From contig NZ_MSQD01000003.1 in the NCBI RefSeq assembly GCF_002102475.1, positions 124,001 to 188,000 on the forward strand: a stretch of 64,000 nt of DNA, in the 5' to 3' direction. Origin of the DNA: Thermoanaerobacterium sp. PSU-2 (GTDB taxonomy: Bacteria; Bacillota; Thermoanaerobacteria; Thermoanaerobacterales; Thermoanaerobacteraceae). This document shows positions 34,490-43,555 of this stretch, piece after piece. The notes beneath the pieces were generated by a model. The model saw nothing but the letters and a program-made list of their open reading frames with translations. It was not told the DNA's origin and made no database searches. The position numbers were made by a program, and so were the translations under genes. The first letter of the stretch is position 1. Each line of letters begins with the position of its first letter.

Positions 34490-35893
34490 TTACCTGCTTA
34501 AAAGGAATGATTTATATGCTTTATATCCCATGTACAAGTCAAGTTTTGATGACAATTCATAAGGTGAATGCATGCTTAAAAGTGCAATACCGCAGTCAAT
34601 AACCTCCATACCATAGTTTGCTGCAAAAAGTGCGACTGTTCCTCCACCGCCAATGTCAACTTTTCCAAGCTCTCCTGTCTGCCATACTACATCATTTTCA
34701 TTAAATATCTTTCTCACTTTTGCCACAAACTCAGCATTTGCGTCATTTGAACCACTTTTTCCGCGTGAACCCGTGTACTTCGTCAGGCACACACCATGTC
34801 CTATATATGAACTGTTAAGTTTTTCGCTTACGTCAGGGTATAAAGGATCAAAACCAGCATTTACATCCGCAGACAACAATTCTGCATTTCTCATGGCTGC
34901 TCTAAGCTTTATATCAGTGCTGCCTTCTTGTTTTTCCAAGATTTCCGCTATAGCATTTTCAAAAAATCTGGACTGTAATCCTGTATTTCCCATGCTTCCT
35001 ATCTCTTCTTTGTCAGCAAATATAGCTACTGCAGTCTTTTCAGGATTGTCAACATCTAAAATAGCTCTAAGCACATCATAAGCGCATATCCTATCGTCTT
35101 GTCCATAAGCTCCTATCATGCTTCTATCAAAGCCTATATCCCTTGGTTTGTGTGCTGGCACCAATTCCAACTCAGCACTTATAAAATCTTCTTCCACTAT
35201 CCCATATTTCTCATTTAAAATCTTCAACAAATTTGGCTTTACAGAAACGTCTTCAGACAAAGGCATATTCCCTATAACCGGATTTAGTGCTTCTCCAGTT
35301 ACCACATCAGCAGCTTTTTTCTCCATCTGATCTTTTCCAAGGTGCGGCAGTAAATCAGTTATGTATAGCACAGGGTCTTTTTCATCTTCTCCGACTTTAA
35401 AAACGACTTTTTCGCCGTTTTCTTTTATGACGACTCCGTGCAGTGCCAATGGTATCGTAACCCACTGGTACTTCTTAATCCCCCCATAATAATGTGTCTT
35501 AAACAATGCAAGACCACTATCTTCATACAGCGGATTTGGTTTTAAATCAATCCTTGGTGAATCTATATGAGCGGCTGCAGCTTTAAATCCATTGCGGACA
35601 GAATCCTTTCCGATAACAGCTAAAATTACCGATTTGCCTTTATTGTTATAGTACACCTTTGTGCCTGGCTTTAAGTTTGTAGCTGTTTCCAAATTTATAA
35701 AACCATTTTCTTCAGCAACCTTTATTATCCTGTCTGCAACTTCTCTCTCCGTTTTACACTCTCCTATGAATGCTTTGTAATCTTCTGCGTACTCAAATAT
35801 CTTTTCCTTTTCCTCGTCATTTACTTTAAGCCATCCATTTTTGCTTTTGTATCCAAATCTCTTTTCAATGTCTTTTAACTCGCCACTCTCCAT
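34490..35893 (-). CDS. M18 family aminopeptidase
   Basis: The 467-residue zinc aminopeptidase has the metal-site motifs AAAHIDSPRIDLK, GQDDRICAYDVLRA, ADKEEIGSMGNTG (the Glu-Glu pair), SADVNAGFDP and LSMHSPYELSSK in the order of the M18 family. Members form large cytoplasmic dodecamers and remove N-terminal residues from peptides, often acidic or hydrophobic ones. GGAGGCG lies upstream of the ATG at 35893. It is monocistronic with its own promoter. Confidence 0.93.
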   Translation of the reverse strand: MESGELKDIEKRFGYKSKNGWLKVNDEEKEKIFEYAEDYKAFIGECKTEREVADRIIKVAEENGFINLETATNLKPGTKVYYNNKGKSVILAVIGKDSVRNGFKAAAAHIDSPRIDLKPNPLYEDSGLALFKTHYYGGIKKYQWVTIPLALHGVVIKENGEKVVFKVGEDEKDPVLYITDLLPHLGKDQMEKKAADVVTGEALNPVIGNMPLSEDVSVKPNLLKILNEKYGIVEEDFISAELELVPAHKPRDIGFDRSMIGAYGQDDRICAYDVLRAILDVDNPEKTAVAIFADKEEIGSMGNTGLQSRFFENAIAEILEKQEGSTDIKLRAAMRNAELLSADVNAGFDPLYPDVSEKLNSSYIGHGVCLTKYTGSRGKSGSNDANAEFVAKVRKIFNENDVVWQTGELGKVDIGGGGTVALFAANYGMEVIDCGIALLSMHSPYELSSKLDLYMGYKAYKSFLLSR

Positions 35894-35929
35894 TTCATAC
35901 GCCTCCTAAACATTTTGGATTACATATTA

Positions 35930-35958
35930 ACTATAAAATATTTTTGGAATAAAAGCAA
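35930..35958 (-). promoter_or_regulatory. Candidate promoter of the M18 aminopeptidase gene
   Basis: TTGCTT (35953-35958) and TATAGT (35930-35935) with a 17-bp spacer; each box has one or two mismatches. Confidence 0.55.
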
Positions 35959-35961
35959 ATT

Positions 35962-36594
35962 TTATGTATGCATATTGTACATGTTATTATTTTTTAATAG
36001 ATATATGGCAGCTTGAGTCCTATCTTTTACATCTAATTTTCTAAATATATTGTACACGTGATTTTTGACTGTCTTTTCGCTTAAGAAAAGCTTATCCGCT
36101 ATCTCTTTATTGCTATACCCTTCAGCGATTAAATTTAAAATCTCAAACTCTCTGTCAGTAAGATCTTTTTTGCATTCATTTTTCTCTAAGCTTTCAATTT
36201 CCCTGATAAGTGAAGGGTGTATATAAACGCCTCCATTTGATATGATTCTTATAGCCTTTATAAGTTCATCTGAATCTGCATCTTTTAATATGTAACCTTC
36301 CACACCAATCTTCAATGCTTCCATAAGGTACTCTTTGTCATTGTAGATAGTCAAAAACATTATTTTATTTTTAGGATCATTGCTTTTAATCATCTTTGCA
36401 GCCTTAATGCCATTTACATTTGGCATGTTTATATCCATCAAAATTATATCTGGAGAATTATTTTTAGCCAAATTATAAGCTTCTTCTCCATCTGAGGCTT
36501 GATACACCACTTTCATATCTTCTTCTAATTCAATTATCTGCTTTAACCCTTGACGCAAAAGCACATGGTCGTCAGCAATCATAATGTTAATCAT
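35962..36594 (-). CDS. DegU-like NarL-family response regulator
   Basis: The 210-residue protein has a receiver domain (IMIADDHVLLRQG, phospho-acceptor Asp54 in ILMDINMPN, Lys in the VEGYILKDA stretch) and a LuxR-type HTH (LTDREFEILNLIAEGYSNKEIADKLFLSEKTVKNHVYNIFRKL). It pairs with the histidine kinase encoded upstream. The ATG at 36594 overlaps the kinase stop by eight bases, and an AGGTGGTG site lies upstream. Target genes are unknown. Confidence 0.92.
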   Translation of the reverse strand: MINIMIADDHVLLRQGLKQIIELEEDMKVVYQASDGEEAYNLAKNNSPDIILMDINMPNVNGIKAAKMIKSNDPKNKIMFLTIYNDKEYLMEALKIGVEGYILKDADSDELIKAIRIISNGGVYIHPSLIREIESLEKNECKKDLTDREFEILNLIAEGYSNKEIADKLFLSEKTVKNHVYNIFRKLDVKDRTQAAIYLLKNNNMYNMHT

Positions 36595-37735
36595 TGCACT
36601 TATCACCACCTAGCGGAATAGAAATGTAAATTTGTGTCCCCTCATTAGGTGAACTGTTTATTTCAAATTTCCCGTTTAATATCTGAACTCTCTCCCGCAT
36701 CCCCAACAGCCCAAATTTATTGTCTTGAGATGTCTTTTCAAAGCCTACACCGTCATCTTTTATAATTATGCTTATAAAGCGATCGCCAAACTCTAATCGT
36801 ATCACAGCATTCCTCGCCTTCGAATGCTTCCGAATGTTTGTCAAGGCTTCCTGAATGACTCTGAAACAGGTTATTTCTATCTCAGGCTTTAATCTTTTAT
36901 GTTCAGATAAAGTAATAAAATCCACATTTATTCCAGTATCATTTTTAAAGTCATTTATGTACTTTGATACGGCAGGTATTAAGCCTAAATCATCAAGAAC
37001 AGACGGCCTTAAATCGTATATGATCTTCCTCACTTCTTTTAAAGATAAGTGTGCTATGTCTTTAAGGTTTTTAAGCTCATCTTTTGCTTTTTCTGTATCT
37101 TTGCTAATGAGTTTCTCGCACAGCTCCGCTTTTAATATTACATTTGCCATAGACTGCGCAGGACCATCGTGAATCTCTCGGGCGATCCTCTTCCTCTCAT
37201 CTTCCTGAGCTTCTATTATTCGTATGTTTAGAAGCTGCCTGTCTTTAAGTTCTTCGTACTGATTGTGAAGCTTTGTCAAATCTCCTGTCAAGTAATCAAG
37301 GGCAACACCTATCTGTGTAGAAAGTTTTTCTGCTTTCTCTACAATCGCCCTATATTCAATGAGCTTTCTTTCCAGCTCATTTCTCCTTGTTATAAGGTCT
37401 TTTTCTTCCTGCCTTTTTAAAATAAGCGCTACCTGAATCTCTTTCGCTTCTTCGTAAGCTTCCTTTATGGCATCCTCACTTATGTTGCCAAAGCGCTGGC
37501 TTACATAAGCCAGTTTTAGCTTAGAGCTTTTCTCTTTTCTTTCAAGTTGTTCTACCTCTTTTATAACCGATCTAACCTTGACTTTCAGCTCGTTTATCTG
37601 TTCTTCTAAAAGATGATACTCATTCCTTGTCCTCTCTAATATTTCTGAAATCTGCTCTTTGCTGCTGCCTATAACTTCTATCGTCTTTTCTACTATGTTG
37701 TCAAGTTTTTTATCATATTCAAACTTGGAAGCCAT
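36587..37735 (-). CDS. DegS-like sensor histidine kinase
   Basis: The 382-residue cytoplasmic kinase lacks membrane segments. It has an N-terminal coiled-coil DegS sensor domain (about 1-165), a HisKA_3 phosphoacceptor REIHDGPAQSMANVILKAEL (His189), and a HATPase with FRVIQEALTNIRKHSKA, IIIKDDGVGF and KFGLLGMRERV. This is the DegS architecture, which controls exoenzymes and motility in Bacillus. It forms an operon with the downstream regulator. A Spo0A box lies in the leader. Confidence 0.92.
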   Translation of the reverse strand: MASKFEYDKKLDNIVEKTIEVIGSSKEQISEILERTRNEYHLLEEQINELKVKVRSVIKEVEQLERKEKSSKLKLAYVSQRFGNISEDAIKEAYEEAKEIQVALILKRQEEKDLITRRNELERKLIEYRAIVEKAEKLSTQIGVALDYLTGDLTKLHNQYEELKDRQLLNIRIIEAQEDERKRIAREIHDGPAQSMANVILKAELCEKLISKDTEKAKDELKNLKDIAHLSLKEVRKIIYDLRPSVLDDLGLIPAVSKYINDFKNDTGINVDFITLSEHKRLKPEIEITCFRVIQEALTNIRKHSKARNAVIRLEFGDRFISIIIKDDGVGFEKTSQDNKFGLLGMRERVQILNGKFEINSSPNEGTQIYISIPLGGDKCND

Positions 37736-37769
37736 TTTTACACCTCAAAGACAAATTTTATTTATCTAA

Positions 37770-37778
37770 TTCGACAAA
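37770..37778 (-). promoter_or_regulatory. Candidate Spo0A box upstream of the DegS-like gene
   Basis: The minus strand reads TTTTTGTCGAAT, with the 0A core TGTCGAA, 35 bases before the ATG. No clear sigma-A boxes are placed relative to it. Confidence 0.5.
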
Positions 37779-37816
37779 AATTTGCTAATTCCTCTATTTT
37801 TTTTAATTTTAGACAT

Positions 37817-37840
37817 AAAAAAAAAGACCCGCTAGGGTTT
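37817..37840 (-). terminator. Terminator after the tRNA pair
   Basis: A short stem (AAACCC and GGGTCT, 6 bp with one G-U pair) around a 4-base loop is followed by nine T on the minus strand. Confidence 0.7.
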
Positions 37841-37845
37841 ACAAA

Positions 37846-37919
37846 TGGGCTTAGATGGACTTGAACCATCGACCTCACGCTTATCAGGCGTGCGCTCTTA
37901 CCGCCTGAGCTACAAGCCC
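37846..37919 (-). tRNA. tRNA-Ile (GAT anticodon)
   Basis: The 74-nt cloverleaf has acceptor GGGCTTG with TAAGCCC, D-arm GCTC..GAGC, anticodon loop CTGATAA on a CACGC/GCGTG stem, T-loop TTCAAGT and discriminator A at 37846. The 3' CCA is not encoded; it must be added by CCA-adding enzyme. Confidence 0.97.
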
Positions 37920-37920
37920 A

Positions 37921-37996
37921 TGGTGGAGATGAGGAGATTCGAACTCCTGACCCCCTGCTTGCAAGGCAGGTGCTCTCCCAACTGAGCTACACCCCC
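37921..37996 (-). tRNA. tRNA-Ala (TGC anticodon)
   Basis: The 76-nt cloverleaf has acceptor GGGGGTG with CATCTCC (two G-U pairs), anticodon loop CTTGCAA on a CCTGC/GCAGG stem and T-loop TTCGAAT. The CCA end is encoded (37923-37921). It is transcribed first, with one base between it and tRNA-Ile. Confidence 0.97.
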
Positions 37997-38010
37997 GTCA
38001 AACAATTATT

Positions 38011-38038
38011 ATTATACCATAATTTCTAATGTTGTCAA
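38011..38038 (-). promoter_or_regulatory. Promoter of the tRNA-Ala/tRNA-Ile unit
   Basis: TTGACA (38033-38038) and TATAAT (38011-38016) with a 16-bp spacer. The -35 overlaps the yunB stop codon. Confidence 0.85.
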
Positions 38039-38745
38039 TTGCTTTCTACATTAATTTTTGAATTTCCATTTGGAACAGGAACAGTGTATTTGTTGCCGTT
38101 GACGTCTACAAAGCTTTGAGGTACATCACCTACAATTATGCTGTCGGCAATAGGCATGTGTGTGGATACCTGTATTTGCTTTGATGCAAGCGGCGCAATT
38201 ATTTGAATGTTCGTCTTTATGTAGAGGTATATTATGTGCCTCGTCTGATTTATCCCTGCTGGTTCAAAGCTTGATTCAAAGTCTACATTCACCGAGCCGA
38301 TTGGCAGGAGTCCTACTTTTATCTTTGGGCCTGTATTTGCAAATACATCCTTTGATATTAGGCTGCCAAGAGGTAATTTCACGTACACCGATCCTATGCT
38401 GTTTAAATTATCCTGAACAGCTTGAGTAATCTTTGCTGACAAAATATTCATCTCTATCGTATTAGCTTGCAGCATCGATACTTTTCCGCTGTTGTCAGTT
38501 CTTACATTTATAAGGTCGCTGTATTGAATGCCTTTTAGAACTTTTTCATTGATGGATTTATTGATAGATTTTACAGCTACTTCCTGAGCTACTGTCTCAC
38601 TGGCCTTAATAAGCGCAGGTGTCAACCTGTACGTTACAAACATATACAGCAATGATAATATAAATAATGATGCCAAAATGTAAACAAAATTTTTGTTTAT
38701 CCCACGTATTTTTATCCTCCTTCTTCCCCACTTTTTTCTCCTCAT
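38035..38745 (-). CDS. yunB: Sporulation protein YunB
   Basis: The 236-residue protein has a basic N-terminus (RRKKWGRRRIKIRG), one membrane helix (FVYILASLFILSLLYMFV) and a large extracytoplasmic domain with VKSINKSINEKVLKGIQYSDLI, KLPLGSLISKDVFANTGPKIKV and the C-terminal VGDVPQSF. This matches YunB, a sigma-E-dependent Bacillus protein needed for efficient sporulation. The ATG at 38745 was chosen over GTG 38757 because its site GGAGGTG is about 10 nt upstream. That site lies inside the mutS2 terminator stem. Confidence 0.88.
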   Translation of the reverse strand: MRRKKWGRRRIKIRGINKNFVYILASLFILSLLYMFVTYRLTPALIKASETVAQEVAVKSINKSINEKVLKGIQYSDLINVRTDNSGKVSMLQANTIEMNILSAKITQAVQDNLNSIGSVYVKLPLGSLISKDVFANTGPKIKVGLLPIGSVNVDFESSFEPAGINQTRHIIYLYIKTNIQIIAPLASKQIQVSTHMPIADSIIVGDVPQSFVDVNGNKYTVPVPNGNSKINVESN

Positions 38746-38750
38746 ATAGA

Positions 38751-38790
38751 AAAACACCTCCTCTACATTTTATGATAGAGGAGGTGTTTT
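38751..38790 (-). terminator. mutS2 terminator containing the yunB ribosome-binding site
   Basis: A perfect 15-bp stem (AAAACACCTCCTCTA with TAGAGGAGGTGTTTT, 10-base loop) begins seven bases after mutS2 and is followed by TTTTTC on the minus strand. The distal arm is the yunB Shine-Dalgarno GAGGAGGTG. The loop contains CATAAAAT, close to a sigma-E -10 (CATACAAT). Confidence 0.85.
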
Positions 38791-38796
38791 GGTTAC

Positions 38797-41157
38797 TCAT
38801 TTTTCTTTTAATTCTACGATTGTGACGCCGTCTTCTCCTTCGCCATACCTTCCCAGCCTAAACGACTTTACATGCTTGTTCATTTTGAGAAGCCTTGTGA
38901 TTCCGCTTCTTAAAGTGCCAGTCCCTTTTCCGTGTATGACAGTAACCTGTTTTAGACCTGCAAGGTATGCATCATCAAGGTATTTGTCGACTTCTATCGA
39001 AGCTTCCTCCAATGTCTTTCCTCTCAAGTCAATTGATGTAGAAATATTAGAAGATTTCTCATTAATGTATTTGGCAAAACCTTTCTCCATCTCTTTCTCT
39101 TGGCTTGATTCAGCTTCTCTAAGATTGCTAATGTGAACATTCATCTTTAGTATCCCTGCCTGTATCTTTACATTTCCATCTTTATCAGGTTCAGACAAGG
39201 CTGTCCCGGTTTGATCAAGAGGAACTATGTAAAAAGTCTGTCCTGGCATGACATTTCTTGGGATCTTTTTGTACTCAGGGATTTCTGATTTCTTGAGATT
39301 TTCTTCCATCTCACTTATATTCTCTTTAAGCTTAAGCCGAGCTTCCTCAATAAGCTTATTTTTTCTATCAGACTTTTCCGCCTCTTTAAGCTTAGCAATA
39401 ATTTCATCAGCAGTTGCTTTTGTATTTTCTAATATCTTTTTCGCCTTTTCTCTGGCTTTTTCTATTATTTTTTCTCTTTCTCGCTCGGTATCTTTTATTT
39501 TTTTCTCATACTCTTGTCTTAAACTTTCTACCTGATTTTTTAATGCCTCAATTTCTCTCTTAGCGTTTTCTGCTTCTATCCTTTTATTTTCAAGGTCTTT
39601 TAATATGTCCTCGAATTTTAATTCTTCACTTGTTATATAATTTTTTGCATTGTCTATGATGTCATCATTTAATCCTAATCGCTTGCTTATCTCAAATGCA
39701 TTGCTTTTCCCAGGTATTCCTATTGTGAGGCGATAAGTGGGCTTTAACGTCTCTACATCAAATTCCACAGAGGCATTCTCCACACCCTCATTTTGCAGTG
39801 CGTACTGCTTAAGCTCACTGTAATGTGTCGTGGCAATTGTGCGACAATTCATCCTGTGAAGAAAGTCAAGTATGCTCATGGCAAGAGCAGCACCTTCTGT
39901 CGGATCGGTGCCAGCTCCTAATTCATCCAGCAAAACCAAGCTATCGCTGGTGACATTATTTAGTATTTTTACTATATTGGTCATGTGAGCTGAAAATGTG
40001 CTTAAGCTTTGCTCTATGCTTTGTTCATCTCCAATGTCCACAAATATATTGTCAAAGAAAGCAACATCAGAACCCTCATCAGCAGGGATATTTAGTCCTG
40101 ACATAGACATAAGCGTCAAAAGCCCTACAGTCTTTAATGTGACAGTCTTTCCACCTGTATTAGGCCCTGTTATGACAAGAGTATTAAAAGATTCACCTAA
40201 ATGTAGGCTTATAGGTACGACTGCATCTTTTGAGATGAGAGGATGTCTTGCATTTTTTAAATTTACATATCCTTTAGTATTCAATATAGGTTTTGTTGAG
40301 TCTGTGCTTATGGAATACTTCGCCTTTGCAAAAATAACATCCAACTCTTTTAATACAACCATGTTTTCATGTATCTCATCAACATGTTTTCCTACATCTT
40401 CTGTAAGCTCAGCTAAAATCCTTTCGACCTCATGTTGTTCTTTAATCTCAAGCTGTCTTAGATCATTGTTAAGTTCTACAACAGCCATAGGTTCTATGAA
40501 AAGCGTAGCACCGCTGGACGATTGATCGTGAATAAGGCCTTTAAATGTTCCTCTGTACTCCTGCTTTACCGGCACCACGTATCTTCCATTTCTTATGGTT
40601 ATGATGGGATCTTGCAGCTCTTTTGACGAAGACGCAATTATAGAGTTTAATGTATCTCTTATTTTATTGTTTATATGGGCTTTCTGCCTTCTTATCTCTT
40701 TTAAGGCAGGCGATGCGTCATCAGCCAGTTCGTCTTCAGATATGACAGCTCTATCGATCTTATCGTACAGTTCCTTAATATTCGTAAGCCTCATGTTGTA
40801 TTCTTTTAAATGTGGAAAATTGTCTTCTTCTTTTTCGTTTCTCAAATACGCTTTAACTTTCCCTGCCAATGATAAAAACCTGGATAGAGATAAAAGCTGT
40901 CCCGGGTTCAATGACGACTTTATCTTGGCTTTAGCCAAAATCTCGTCTAACTTTTTAAATGCAAAAGAAATATTGCCATAAGAACTAATAAAAGATACCG
41001 CTTCATTTACTTTTTCAATTTCTTCTAATGCTTTTTCTACATTTTCGTACGGTTTAATGCTTAATGCTAATTCTTTTCCCGGTTCAGAATCGCACAAATT
41101 TACAATTTGATTAATTATCTTGTCAAATTCCAAATTTTTAAAATACCTTTCATCCAT
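38797..41157 (-). CDS. mutS2: MutS2 ATPase/endonuclease with Smr domain
   Basis: MutS2 is a MutS homologue without mismatch-binding domain I; Bacillus MutS2 acts on recombination intermediates and on collided ribosomes. The 786-residue protein has the core/lever helices (1-300), the Walker A VITGPNTGGKTVTLKTVGLL near residue 330, LLDELGAGTDPTEGAAL (Walker B), a long E/K-rich coiled coil (about 510-620) and the C-terminal Smr nuclease domain with DLRGKTLEEA and VIHGKGTGTLR. Its ATG overlaps the upstream U32 peptidase stop by one base. Confidence 0.97.
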   Translation of the reverse strand: MDERYFKNLEFDKIINQIVNLCDSEPGKELALSIKPYENVEKALEEIEKVNEAVSFISSYGNISFAFKKLDEILAKAKIKSSLNPGQLLSLSRFLSLAGKVKAYLRNEKEEDNFPHLKEYNMRLTNIKELYDKIDRAVISEDELADDASPALKEIRRQKAHINNKIRDTLNSIIASSSKELQDPIITIRNGRYVVPVKQEYRGTFKGLIHDQSSSGATLFIEPMAVVELNNDLRQLEIKEQHEVERILAELTEDVGKHVDEIHENMVVLKELDVIFAKAKYSISTDSTKPILNTKGYVNLKNARHPLISKDAVVPISLHLGESFNTLVITGPNTGGKTVTLKTVGLLTLMSMSGLNIPADEGSDVAFFDNIFVDIGDEQSIEQSLSTFSAHMTNIVKILNNVTSDSLVLLDELGAGTDPTEGAALAMSILDFLHRMNCRTIATTHYSELKQYALQNEGVENASVEFDVETLKPTYRLTIGIPGKSNAFEISKRLGLNDDIIDNAKNYITSEELKFEDILKDLENKRIEAENAKREIEALKNQVESLRQEYEKKIKDTEREREKIIEKAREKAKKILENTKATADEIIAKLKEAEKSDRKNKLIEEARLKLKENISEMEENLKKSEIPEYKKIPRNVMPGQTFYIVPLDQTGTALSEPDKDGNVKIQAGILKMNVHISNLREAESSQEKEMEKGFAKYINEKSSNISTSIDLRGKTLEEASIEVDKYLDDAYLAGLKQVTVIHGKGTGTLRSGITRLLKMNKHVKSFRLGRYGEGEDGVTIVELKEK

Positions 41158-43502
41158 TACAATACCCCTCTGTAAAAATGTCCTCTTGTGTAGTTTTCAA
41201 CGTGTAAATCGTAAGTTCCAAATTCCAATGAATCTTTGTAAGCTTTTATTACATCTCTTACTTCTTCATCGCTTTCAACTGTATCATTTATCCTTATATA
41301 AGATAAACCTGTCTTTTTTAAATCATTCATCTTGTCAACCATGTATAAAACCGATGAGTTTAAAAGCTTTATTTTACAAAAGCCGTCGCTTACAATTTTC
41401 ATGAGATTGCCCTTTCTGTCCTTCAAGAAATATTTTCCTTCTTCACATCCTTTTTTATCGCATCCCTTTAAATTTTTTATTGGACAGTATTCCATCGTCA
41501 AAAGCGGCAACCTTCCATAAGCAATCGCCTCAAATTTCGCATTGCTTCTTAAGGATATGTCTTCTATCTGATGAATGTTAAGCTCTGGTGATAGTGTAAT
41601 TGTATCTGCTTTGTCAAAAAAATCAACAGCAAGGCTATTTGAAACGTTCAAATTAAAATCAACGCAAACATCAAGCCCTAATTTTACTGCAGTATCATAC
41701 AAACCTATGTTAGTCACAAGGACCTTTTTAAATCCCATTTCTTTTATATTTTTTATCTCTCGCTGAAAGTCATCCAGCTCATCCCTCATTATCTGTGGAA
41801 ATGCCGGGATTATCTCACATTTATCCATGTAACAAATGATATTTTTCAGCACATCACCATTTAGCCTGTAATTGAAATAGACTCTATCTGCTCCAAGCGC
41901 GCACGCTATTTTCACATGTTCTTCTTTTTCAGTGTAAAATGACAATTTCAAATCACTAATTTTATCATTTATTAATTTATTAAGATTTATGTTAATATTT
42001 TTAGGACTTCTATATTTTAATTTTTTTGTAATAAGGTCTTCCACCGCTTCTCTTCTGGTCTCTTTCACCTCGCTTAACGGCATAAAGAGACCCTCATCCA
42101 TGTCTACTTCTATGCTTCTTACAAAGAAAGGCGTATCGTTTATTGACGCCACTTTTTCTATCAATGTGTCTTTGTCAACGGCCTTTTTCAATGCCTTAGT
42201 TGAGACAATTTTGCTGTCTTTAGAGACACATATGTCGTTATTTTTAATCATTATATTAAGATGTCTATTTTCTTTCATATTTACAAATACATCAACAGGC
42301 GACTTTAACTCATTTGACACAGAAAATAGCCTGTTTAATTTTACATCATACGTTTTGTATAATACGTCACCATAATTTACAGGTATTTTTTTAAGCTCTA
42401 CAACCTGCCCTTTATGTGCTTCATCCACTTTTTTGCCGTCTACTATAAGAACGTCGACTTTATATCCATGTTCACCAGTTTCTGTTGATATGCCATCTCC
42501 AACTGATAGACTGTTTGAAAGTGATACTTTTATTTTTTTGCCATCAATGGATATGACTTTGCCTAATGGAACACCTTTATTTTTTGGATTTACGTAGCTC
42601 ATGTAATCTGGCTTTTTCTCGTACAGATATCCATTAGAAAAGCCTCTTGTAAATATTCCAGACATCATTTCTTTGTACACGCCTGTGTTGATATTTTCTC
42701 CGCTTAAATATGCATCAATGGCTTTTCTGTATGATGCAACGACAGATGCCACGTATTCTTTTTCTTTCATGCGGCCTTCAATCTTAAATGAGTCAATGCC
42801 TGACTCTATCATATCCTTTATGTGGTCTATCGTGCATAAATCTGCCATGCTTAATAAATGCATATTGCTGGCAATTGTATTCATCTTGTCATCTAAAAGA
42901 TCGTATTTCAAGCGACATGGCCCAGCGCATCTGCCTCTATTGCCACTTCTTCCGCCAATTATGCTGCTAAATAAGCATTGACCGGAGTAAGAAACACAAA
43001 GAGCTCCATGAACAAATACTTCCACTTCTATGCCAGTCACAGATTTTATCTTTTCAATTTCTTTTAAGCTTAGCTCACGAGGCATCACGACTCTTTTTAT
43101 CCCTATCTCTTTAGCTGCTTTAATGCTTTCTAAGTTGCTTAAAGTCATCTGCGTGCTGGCATGTATGTCCAACTCAGGATAGAAGTTTTTAAGTAGTTTA
43201 ACAACGCCAACGTCCTGAACTATTATCGCATCCACATTTAACTGATACAGATAATCGATGTATTTGAGAAGCAAATCAACTTCTTTGTTAAACACGATTG
43301 TATTTACAGTCACATAAACTTTTCTATCTCTCAAATGGGCATACTCTACTGCTTCTTTCAATTCATCTTCTTCAAAATTTGCCGCATATGCTCTGGCGCC
43401 AAAAAGCTTGCCACCAATGTATACAGCATCAGCTCCGTAATTTAAAGCAAATTTTAGCGTCTCCAGGTTTCCTGCAGGAGCCAACAATTCTACTCTTTTC
43501 AT
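41157..43502 (-). CDS. U32 family peptidase / RlhA-like protein
   Basis: The 781-residue protein has the U32 signature VFVHGALCVSYSGQCLFSSIIGGRSGNRGRCAGPCR (cysteines near residues 172-198) after a TIM-barrel-like start (ELLAPAGNLETLKFALNYGADAVYIGG). The C-terminal half includes a DUF3656-like part and a second U32-like barrel with a CDKKGC cluster. E. coli RlhA of this family hydroxylates 23S rRNA C2501; other members are called collagenases. Which applies here is not clear. ATG 43502 has AAGGTGA upstream; the TTG at 43505 is rejected. Confidence 0.88.
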   Translation of the reverse strand: MKRVELLAPAGNLETLKFALNYGADAVYIGGKLFGARAYAANFEEDELKEAVEYAHLRDRKVYVTVNTIVFNKEVDLLLKYIDYLYQLNVDAIIVQDVGVVKLLKNFYPELDIHASTQMTLSNLESIKAAKEIGIKRVVMPRELSLKEIEKIKSVTGIEVEVFVHGALCVSYSGQCLFSSIIGGRSGNRGRCAGPCRLKYDLLDDKMNTIASNMHLLSMADLCTIDHIKDMIESGIDSFKIEGRMKEKEYVASVVASYRKAIDAYLSGENINTGVYKEMMSGIFTRGFSNGYLYEKKPDYMSYVNPKNKGVPLGKVISIDGKKIKVSLSNSLSVGDGISTETGEHGYKVDVLIVDGKKVDEAHKGQVVELKKIPVNYGDVLYKTYDVKLNRLFSVSNELKSPVDVFVNMKENRHLNIMIKNNDICVSKDSKIVSTKALKKAVDKDTLIEKVASINDTPFFVRSIEVDMDEGLFMPLSEVKETRREAVEDLITKKLKYRSPKNININLNKLINDKISDLKLSFYTEKEEHVKIACALGADRVYFNYRLNGDVLKNIICYMDKCEIIPAFPQIMRDELDDFQREIKNIKEMGFKKVLVTNIGLYDTAVKLGLDVCVDFNLNVSNSLAVDFFDKADTITLSPELNIHQIEDISLRSNAKFEAIAYGRLPLLTMEYCPIKNLKGCDKKGCEEGKYFLKDRKGNLMKIVSDGFCKIKLLNSSVLYMVDKMNDLKKTGLSYIRINDTVESDEEVRDVIKAYKDSLEFGTYDLHVENYTRGHFYRGVL

Positions 43503-43555
43503 CAAATCACCTTATAAAGATATTTATATACTTAGTCTCTTTATTTTAATAGATT

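Noticed and set aside
37740-38040. Possible rRNA operon next to the Ala/Ile tRNAs
   Set aside because: No 16S or 23S sequence is present; the tRNAs are flanked by their own promoter and terminator and then by protein genes.
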